Shown here: piece by piece, positions 5,452 to 9,981 of the stretch | Numbering within the stretch: position 1 is the stretch's first letter | How the letters are laid out: each line of letters starts with the position of its first letter | DNA from: JBDSEG01 sp039920165 | Lineage (GTDB): Bacteria; Pseudomonadota; Gammaproteobacteria; Burkholderiales; Burkholderiaceae_C | Direction of reading: 5' to 3' | DNA: 9,981 nt | Assembly (NCBI GenBank): GCA_039920165.1 | Contig: JBDSEG010000356.1 | Coordinates: 1 to 9,981 of the forward strand | The notes under the pieces: generated by a model | Database searches by the model: none | Told to the model about the DNA's origin: nothing | The model's input: only the letters and a program-made list of their open reading frames with translations | Made by a program: the position numbers and the translations under genes

Positions 5452-7866
5452 ATGAGCGATACCTCGCGCGGGGCCACACGGCCCGACGACGCAGCCCCCC
5501 GAAACAATTCCGGCGCAGGAGCGCCGTGGTGGTTGCGATGGACGGCGAAGATCGCGCTCGGCGCCGTCGCCGTGGTCGCGGCGGGCGTATTGACGCTCGC
5601 CATGCTGGTGGCGCTGGCACTCGCCGTCGCCTACCCGAACCTGCCGCAACTCAGCGGCCTCACCGATTACCGCCCGCGCCTGCCGATGCGAATCTACTCG
5701 GCCGACAAGGTGTTGCTGGCCGAGTTCGGCGAAGAGCGGCGCCAATTCGTCGCACTCGCGCAGATTCCCAAGGTCATGCAGCAAGCGGTGCTCGCTTCGG
5801 AAGATGCGCGCTTCTACCAGCATAGCGGCGTCGATCTCAGGGGCGTGCTGCGCGCCGGCCTGGCGCAGTTCAGCCGGATGCGCAGCCAGGGCGCGTCGAC
5901 CATCACGATGCAGGTCGCGCGCAATTTCTATCTGTCGAGCGAGAAGACCTACACGCGCAAGATCTACGAAATGCTGCTCGCGCTGAAGATGGAAAGCCAG
6001 CTCTCGAAGGACCAGATCCTCGAGGTCTATATGAACCAGATCTTCCTCGGGCAGCGAGCCTACGGGTTCGCAGCAGCGAGCGACATCTATTTCGGCAAGC
6101 CGCTCAAGGACCTCAGCATCGCCGAGGCGGCGATGCTCGCAGGGTTGCCGCAGGCGCCTTCGGCCTACAACCCGATCAGCAACCCGGAGCGCGCGGTGAC
6201 CGGGCAGTTGCGCATCATCGACCGCATGCTCGAAAACGGCTTCATCACGCCCGAGCAGCGCGACGCGGCACGCGCCCAGCCGATGAAATACCGCGCCGCC
6301 GCGGAGCTCCCGGTGCATGCCGAGTATGTGACCGAAGCGGCGCGCCAGCTCGTCTTCGGCCAGTACGGCGACGACGGCTATACGCGCGGGCTGAATGTCT
6401 ATCTCACGCTGGATTCGAACGAGCAGATGCTCGCGTACCGGGCCTTGCGCAAGGGCATCATGGATTACGAGCGCCGGCAGGTCTACCGCGGGCCCGAGGA
6501 CTATGTGGACCTGCCCGGCAATCCCACTGAAGTCGAAGCGCGCATCGCCGAGGCGTTGCAGGACCACCCCGACAACGACGAACTGAAAGCGGCGGTGGTG
6601 CTCGAAGCGAGCCCCAAGAAGGTCGTCGCCGTGCTGCAGAACGGCGACTCGGTCACCGTCACCGGCAAGGGGCTCGAGCCGGCCACGTCCGGCCTCGCCG
6701 CCAAAGGCAACCCCAAGACGCAGGTGCGCGCCGGTGCCGTGATCCGCCTCATTCGCGGCGTGTTCAAGGATGGCAAGCCTGGCGACTGGAGCATCACGCA
6801 GCTGCCCGAGGTCGAAGGCGCCTTCATCGCGCTCGACCCCCGCACCGGCGCCGTGCGCGCGATGGTCGGCGGCTTCGACCATGCGAAGAGCAAGTTCAAC
6901 CACGTGACGCAAGCCTGGCGGCAGCCCGGGTCGAGCTTCAAGCCCTTCATCTATTCGGCTGCGCTCGAGAAGGGTTTTACTCCCGCAACCGTGGTGAACG
7001 ATGCGCCCCTCTTCTTCGACGCCGGCGCCACCGGGAGCCAGCCCTGGGAGCCGAAGAACTACGACGGCACCTTCGACGGGCCGATGTCGCTGCGTCGCGG
7101 CCTGGCGAAATCGAAGAACATGATCTCGATCCGGATCCTCAAGTCGATCGGCGCGCCTTATGCGCAGCAGTGGCTGTCACGCTTCGGGTTCGATATCGAC
7201 AAGCATCCGGCCTACCTGCCGATGGCGCTCGGCACCGGTTCGGTGACGCCGCTGCAAATGGCGTCGGCGTACAGCGTCTTCGCCAACGGTGGCTACCGCG
7301 TCAATCCGATCCTCATCGCCCGGGTCACCGATTCCAAGGGCCACGTGCTCAACGAGGCCAAGCCGGTGCCGCTCGACGAATCGATGCGCACGCTGGCCGC
7401 GCGCAATGCCTTCATCATGACGAGCCTGCTGCAGGAAGTCACCCGCTCAGGCACGGCGGCGAGCGCCAAGGTCAAGCTCGGCCGCGGCGATATCTACGGC
7501 AAGACCGGCACCACCAACGATTCGATCGACGCCTGGTTCGCGGGCTGGCAGCACGATGTGGTCGCGGTCGTGTGGATGGGCTACGACCAGCCGCGCAAGC
7601 TCGGCGACAAGGAAACCGGCGGCGGCCTCGCGCTGCCGGTGTGGATCGATTTCATGAGCGTCGTGCTGAAGGGCGTTCCCGTCCAGGAGCCCACGCCGCC
7701 CGAGGGCGTCACCAACGTCAACGGCGAATGGTTCTACGACGAATATGCGCGCAGCAACGGCGTGAGTGCGCTGGGCCTGGAGGACCGGATGCCCGGCGCG
7801 GCGAGCCCCGCGGCGGCACCGGTCGATGACGAACGCAAGAGCATCCTCGATCTTTTCCGACGCTGA
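5452..7866 (+). CDS. ponA: Penicillin-binding protein 1A, bifunctional transglycosylase/transpeptidase
   Basis: A class A PBP that polymerises lipid II into glycan strands and cross-links the stem peptides in the periplasm, anchored in the inner membrane. The 804-residue product has a short polar N-terminus, one membrane segment (about 32-61), a GT51 transglycosylase domain (about 85-265), an OB-like inserted domain (about 350-450) and a transpeptidase domain (about 460-770). Glycosyltransferase motifs are intact: EDARFYQHSGVD with catalytic Glu117, GASTITMQ (147-154; Met where many homologues have Gln), and QILEVYMNQIFLGQ with Glu191. All three penicillin-binding motifs are present: SSFK (Ser494 nucleophile, Lys497), SKN (554-556) and KTGTT (684-688). 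Both activities should work. The length is slightly below E. coli PBP1A. Start chosen at ATG 5452 (GGAG 4 bases upstream) rather than TTG 5428, which overlaps the promoter. Diverges from pilM and converges on cyaY. Confidence 0.96.
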   Translation: MSDTSRGATRPDDAAPRNNSGAGAPWWLRWTAKIALGAVAVVAAGVLTLAMLVALALAVAYPNLPQLSGLTDYRPRLPMRIYSADKVLLAEFGEERRQFVALAQIPKVMQQAVLASEDARFYQHSGVDLRGVLRAGLAQFSRMRSQGASTITMQVARNFYLSSEKTYTRKIYEMLLALKMESQLSKDQILEVYMNQIFLGQRAYGFAAASDIYFGKPLKDLSIAEAAMLAGLPQAPSAYNPISNPERAVTGQLRIIDRMLENGFITPEQRDAARAQPMKYRAAAELPVHAEYVTEAARQLVFGQYGDDGYTRGLNVYLTLDSNEQMLAYRALRKGIMDYERRQVYRGPEDYVDLPGNPTEVEARIAEALQDHPDNDELKAAVVLEASPKKVVAVLQNGDSVTVTGKGLEPATSGLAAKGNPKTQVRAGAVIRLIRGVFKDGKPGDWSITQLPEVEGAFIALDPRTGAVRAMVGGFDHAKSKFNHVTQAWRQPGSSFKPFIYSAALEKGFTPATVVNDAPLFFDAGATGSQPWEPKNYDGTFDGPMSLRRGLAKSKNMISIRILKSIGAPYAQQWLSRFGFDIDKHPAYLPMALGTGSVTPLQMASAYSVFANGGYRVNPILIARVTDSKGHVLNEAKPVPLDESMRTLAARNAFIMTSLLQEVTRSGTAASAKVKLGRGDIYGKTGTTNDSIDAWFAGWQHDVVAVVWMGYDQPRKLGDKETGGGLALPVWIDFMSVVLKGVPVQEPTPPEGVTNVNGEWFYDEYARSNGVSALGLEDRMPGAASPAAAPVDDERKSILDLFRR

Positions 7867-7879
7867 GCCGAGCGCTCAG
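7863..7879. terminator. Hairpin holding both the ponA and cyaY stop codons
   Basis: CTGAGC, loop CGAGC, GCTCAG: a perfect 6-bp stem between two convergent genes. The ponA TGA (7864-7866) lies in the left arm and the cyaY TGA (7878-7876) in the right arm. A bidirectional terminator would be expected in this 9-base gap, but neither side has a T-run, so intrinsic termination is not demonstrated. Confidence 0.3.
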
Positions 7880-8262
7880 GCCGGCGGGATAAAGCGAAGT
7901 GCGACCGCGGCCTGCTCGCTCGCGCAGGCCGACAGCGCGTCGAAGAATTCGCGCTCGCTGCGCGTATCGAGCCAGCGCCCGCCCACAAAGCGGAAATGAA
8001 AACCGCCCGAACGCGCGGCCAGCCACAGTTCGCGCAGCGGCGGCTGGGTATTCAGCACCAGCTTGCTGCCGTTCGGAAAACTCAGTTCGAGCAGGCCGCC
8101 GGTGCGCGCGCCGTCGATATCGATCACATCGTCCTGCAGCCATCGATCGACGCACGCCTCGACGCTGGCGAGCACCGCATTCGCCTCGCGCCGATAGACC
8201 GCATCCGCATCCACGTTCGCAGCGTTGGCGGGGGTGTCGTCGGGGACTGGAAGATCAGGCAT
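7876..8262 (-). CDS. cyaY: CyaY, bacterial frataxin
   Basis: CyaY binds iron and the cysteine desulfurase IscS and modulates iron-sulfur cluster assembly in the cytoplasm. The product (128 residues from this start) has the frataxin fold order: an acidic first helix (about 20-43), beta strands with LLELSFPNGSKLVLNTQPPL (57-76), the family hallmark ELWLAARSGGFHFRF (78-92), a strand with GGRWLDT, and a final helix SEREFFDALSACASE. Acidic residues on helix 1 and strand 1 (including D44, D45, D48 and D50) correspond to the iron-binding ridge. The start is uncertain: no clear Shine-Dalgarno precedes the ATG at 8262, the in-frame ATG at 8283, or the GTG at 8214. The last of these would give a length closer to the roughly 106 residues of E. 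coli CyaY. The first 17 residues (PDLPVPDDTPANAANV) are low-complexity and may be untranslated. Convergent with ponA, divergent from lptM, the common proteobacterial cyaY-lptM arrangement. Confidence 0.93.
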   Translation of the reverse strand: MPDLPVPDDTPANAANVDADAVYRREANAVLASVEACVDRWLQDDVIDIDGARTGGLLELSFPNGSKLVLNTQPPLRELWLAARSGGFHFRFVGGRWLDTRSEREFFDALSACASEQAAVALRFIPPA

Positions 8263-8274
8263 GGCCGATAGAAT
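8247..8274 (+). promoter_or_regulatory. lptM: Weak candidate promoter for lptM-lysA, inside cyaY
   Basis: TAGAAT (8269-8274) matches 5 of 6 of the -10 consensus, with a weak CTGGAA (8247-8252; 3 of 6) 16 bases upstream. The predicted start of transcription, about 8281, would coincide with the lptM ATG at 8282 and give a leaderless or nearly leaderless message. No Shine-Dalgarno precedes that ATG, which is consistent. The element lies partly inside the cyaY coding start. Speculative. Confidence 0.25.
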
Positions 8275-8281
8275 TCGCCGC

Positions 8282-8476
8282 ATGTTGAAGTGCCGATCCA
8301 GTGTAGCCGCGCGCCCTGCCCGAAACCTGCGCGACAACGCGTCGACACTCGCGCTGCTCGCGCTCGTGACGCTCGCAGGCTGTGGCCAGAAGGGTCCGCT
8401 CAAACCGCCTGAAAGCGCATCTGCAGGGGCCGCATCGTCCCCTTCGTCGGTCGTCTCGCCCTTTCCCGCGCGATGA
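8282..8476 (+). CDS. lptM: LptM (YifL)-type small lipoprotein
   Basis: A small predicted lipoprotein. Family knowledge: E. coli LptM is a lipoprotein that helps LptD/LptE, the lipopolysaccharide translocon, mature in the outer membrane. The precursor is 64 residues with a basic n-region (R5, R11, R14, R17), a hydrophobic core (22-31, TLALLALVTL) and the lipobox LAGC with Cys34. The mature part is only about 31 residues. It begins CGQKGPLKPPE, matching the family hallmark CGxKGPLxxP, then becomes Ser/Ala/Pro-rich. The n-region is long and holds an extra Cys4, so the start is not certain. In-frame alternatives are ATG 8261 and TTG 8225, both running over cyaY; none has a ribosome site. The stop overlaps the lysA ATG, which suggests a two-gene operon. 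No enzymatic function is expected. Confidence 0.85.
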   Translation: MLKCRSSVAARPARNLRDNASTLALLALVTLAGCGQKGPLKPPESASAGAASSPSSVVSPFPAR

Positions 8477-9750
8477 ACCTGCCCGGTTCGCCGCGCATCG
8501 CCTACCGCGGCAATGCCCTTCATATCGAAGACTGCAGCGTCGACGACCTCGGGCGTGAATACGGAACGCCTTTGTACGTCTATTCGCGCGGCGCGATGCT
8601 CGATGCGCTCGCGCCGTACCAGCGCGCGCTGGCGGGCCGTGAACACCTGATCTGCTACGCGATGAAGGCGAACTCGAACCTCGCCGTGCTGCAGACTTTC
8701 GCCCGCGCCGGTTGCGGCTTCGATATCGTTTCGGGCGGCGAGCTCGAACGCGTGCTCGCCGCCGGCGGCGATCCGCGCAAGGTGATTTTCTCGGGCGTGG
8801 GCAAGACCGAGCCGGAGATGCGCCAGGCGCTCGCCGCCGACGTACTGTGCTTCAACGTCGAGAGCGAGGCCGAACTCGAACGGCTCTCACACGTCGCGCA
8901 GCAAGCCGGGCGGACCGCGCGTGTGAGCCTGCGCATCAACCCCGATGTAGACGCGCGCACCCATCCGTATATCTCCACCGGCTTGAAGGGCACCAAGTTC
9001 GGCATCGCACATGCCGATGCGCTCAAAGCCTATCGCCGCGCCGCCGCGCTGCCAGGGCTCGAGGTGATCGGCATCGACTGCCACATCGGCTCGCAGATCA
9101 CCGAGATCGCGCCGTACCTCGATGCGCTCGACCGGCTGCTCGATCTGGTCGAAACGGTCGAGTCGCACGGCATTCCGATCCACCATGTCGATATCGGCGG
9201 CGGTCTCGGCATTACCTATACCGACGAGCAGCCACCGGCCGCCGATGCGCTGATCGCGGCGCTGCTCGCGCGCATCGATGCACGCGGCCATGGGCACCGC
9301 AAACTGATGTTCGAGCCGGGGCGATCGCTGGTCGGCAATGCCGGCGTGCTGGTCGCCCGCGTGCTGTACCTCAAGCCGGGCGAGGTCAAGAATTTCTGCA
9401 TCGTCGACGCGGCGATGAACGACCTGCTGCGCCCTGCCCTCTACCAGACCTGGATGCACATCGTCGAGTGCACGCGGCGCGCCGATGTGCCGTCACTGAC
9501 GTGGGACGTGGTCGGCCCGGTGTGCGAATCGGGCGACTGGCTCGGCCGCGATCGCGCGCTCGCGCTGCAGCCGGGCGATCACATTGCCGTGCTCTCGGCC
9601 GGCGCCTATGCGATGAGCATGGCGAGCAACTACAACACGCGCGGTCGCGCCGCCGAAGTCATGGTGTCGGGTGCGCGCGCCGTTTGCGTGCGCGATCGCG
9701 AAACGACCGCCGAACAGTTTCGTGGCGAGCGGGTCTGGGTCGGGGACTGA
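8473..9750 (+). CDS. lysA: LysA, diaminopimelate decarboxylase
   Basis: A PLP enzyme that decarboxylates meso-2,6-diaminopimelate to L-lysine, the last step of bacterial lysine synthesis, in the cytoplasm. The 425-residue product is a fold-type III decarboxylase: an alanine-racemase-like barrel (about 35-285) and a C-terminal beta domain (about 286-400). Visible active-site elements are YAMKANSN with the PLP-binding Lys65, HIGSQI with His204, the phosphate-binding DIGGGLG (240-246), EPGRSLV (281-287), CESGDWL with the substrate-side Cys351 and Glu352, and GAYAMSMASNYN (377-388) with Tyr379. All expected residues are present and the length is normal. The ATG overlaps the lptM stop (ATGA) and has no Shine-Dalgarno, so translation is probably coupled to lptM. 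The gene is followed by a convergent transporter gene after a 57-base gap. Confidence 0.97.
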   Translation: MNLPGSPRIAYRGNALHIEDCSVDDLGREYGTPLYVYSRGAMLDALAPYQRALAGREHLICYAMKANSNLAVLQTFARAGCGFDIVSGGELERVLAAGGDPRKVIFSGVGKTEPEMRQALAADVLCFNVESEAELERLSHVAQQAGRTARVSLRINPDVDARTHPYISTGLKGTKFGIAHADALKAYRRAAALPGLEVIGIDCHIGSQITEIAPYLDALDRLLDLVETVESHGIPIHHVDIGGGLGITYTDEQPPAADALIAALLARIDARGHGHRKLMFEPGRSLVGNAGVLVARVLYLKPGEVKNFCIVDAAMNDLLRPALYQTWMHIVECTRRADVPSLTWDVVGPVCESGDWLGRDRALALQPGDHIAVLSAGAYAMSMASNYNTRGRAAEVMVSGARAVCVRDRETTAEQFRGERVWVGD

Positions 9751-9807
9751 GGTTCGTGTTCAGCGCGTCTTGGGGAGAAATTACTTGATTGAGACCTTCG
9801 CTGCCGC
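9751..9807. other. Convergent gap between lysA and the ABC ATPase gene
   Basis: This 57-base stretch separates two convergent stop codons. I see no GC-rich hairpin followed by a T-run on either strand, so no intrinsic terminator can be called. It also holds no open frame of interest. Confidence 0.5.
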
Positions 9808-9981
9808 TCAAATCCGCCCTTCCTCCACCGCATGGCACGCGATCAGCGCGCCGCCGAAACGCAGCTGCTTCGGGCGCTCGATCTTGCAGCGCTCGTTGGC
9901 GTGCGGACAGCGCGGATGGAACGAACAACCGCTCGGCGGGGCCAGCGGGTTCGGCACCTCGCCCTGCACCGGCGTGCGGGC
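9808..9981 (-). CDS. C-terminal end of an oligopeptide/dipeptide ABC transporter ATP-binding protein (partial)
   Basis: Only the last 57 codons are inside the window; the ATPase core lies beyond the right edge. The visible part matches the C-terminal oligo_HPY-type extension found on DppD/DppF/OppD/OppF-like ATPases: GEVPNPLAPPSGCSFHPRCP, then ANERC and a final ACH. These subunits energise uptake of peptides or, in relatives, nickel and sugars through an inner-membrane permease with a periplasmic binding protein. The three Cys of the C-x5-C-x6-C run and the Cys of the terminal ACH are all present; in some transporters of this class such cysteines ligate an iron-sulfur cluster. The PNP-x-APPSG form is commoner in the second ATPase (DppF/OppF), but substrate and exact subunit cannot be told from this fragment. 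Confidence 0.9.
   Translation of the reverse strand, partial: ARTPVQGEVPNPLAPPSGCSFHPRCPHANERCKIERPKQLRFGGALIACHAVEEGRI

Noticed and set aside
5422..6912. Minus-strand open frame of about 496 codons opposite ponA
   Set aside because: It runs antisense through the conserved PBP1A glycosyltransferase motifs and ends inside the ponA promoter; composition is typical of a shadow frame.
8712..9788. Plus-strand frame of about 358 codons and minus-strand frame at 8887-9459 within lysA
   Set aside because: Both overlap a complete LysA with all catalytic residues; the plus frame is an Arg/Ala-rich out-of-frame reading.
9751..9807. Possible intrinsic terminator between lysA and the ABC ATPase gene
   Set aside because: No stem of useful length followed by a T-run was found on either strand.

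Overview
The window is ordinary chromosomal DNA of a GC-rich Gram-negative bacterium. It most likely comes from a betaproteobacterium (Burkholderiales, Rhodocyclales or a related group). I base this on the gene order pilQPONM / ponA / cyaY / lptM / lysA, the style of the PBP1A, LysA and PilN sequences, and the strong G/C third-position bias. I cannot assign a genus. Both window edges cut through genes.

Layout. Positions 1-5183, minus strand: the type IV pilus operon pilM-pilN-pilO-pilP-pilQ, read right to left, tightly packed and translationally coupled. It lacks only the last few codons of pilQ. Positions 5184-5451: a divergent, relatively AT-rich control region with candidate promoters for pilM and ponA and several short dyads. 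Positions 5452-7866, plus: ponA (mrcA), a bifunctional penicillin-binding protein 1A. Positions 7876-8262, minus: cyaY (bacterial frataxin), convergent with ponA; a small hairpin contains both stop codons. Positions 8282-8476, plus: a small LptM (YifL)-type lipoprotein, divergent from cyaY. Positions 8473-9750, plus: lysA, overlapping lptM by four bases. Positions 9808-9981, minus: the C-terminal tail of an oligopeptide/dipeptide ABC transporter ATPase, cut by the window end.

How the genes fit together. PilM (cytoplasmic actin-like), PilN and PilO (inner-membrane bitopic proteins), PilP (inner-membrane lipoprotein) and PilQ (outer-membrane secretin) form the continuous envelope-spanning alignment complex of the type IV pilus. 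The divergent ponA makes the peptidoglycan this complex must cross. LptM belongs to a family implicated in assembly of the LptDE lipopolysaccharide translocon. LysA consumes meso-diaminopimelate, the peptidoglycan cross-linking residue, to make lysine. Most of the window therefore concerns the cell envelope; cyaY (iron-sulfur cluster assembly) and the transporter tail are exceptions.

I found no mobile element, CRISPR array, tRNA/rRNA, toxin-antitoxin pair, phage gene or unrecognised gene cluster, and no sign of an undescribed system. The observations worth a second look are small-scale: overlapping divergent start codons, stop codons held in a hairpin, coupled GTG starts, and dyads in the pilM/ponA control region.
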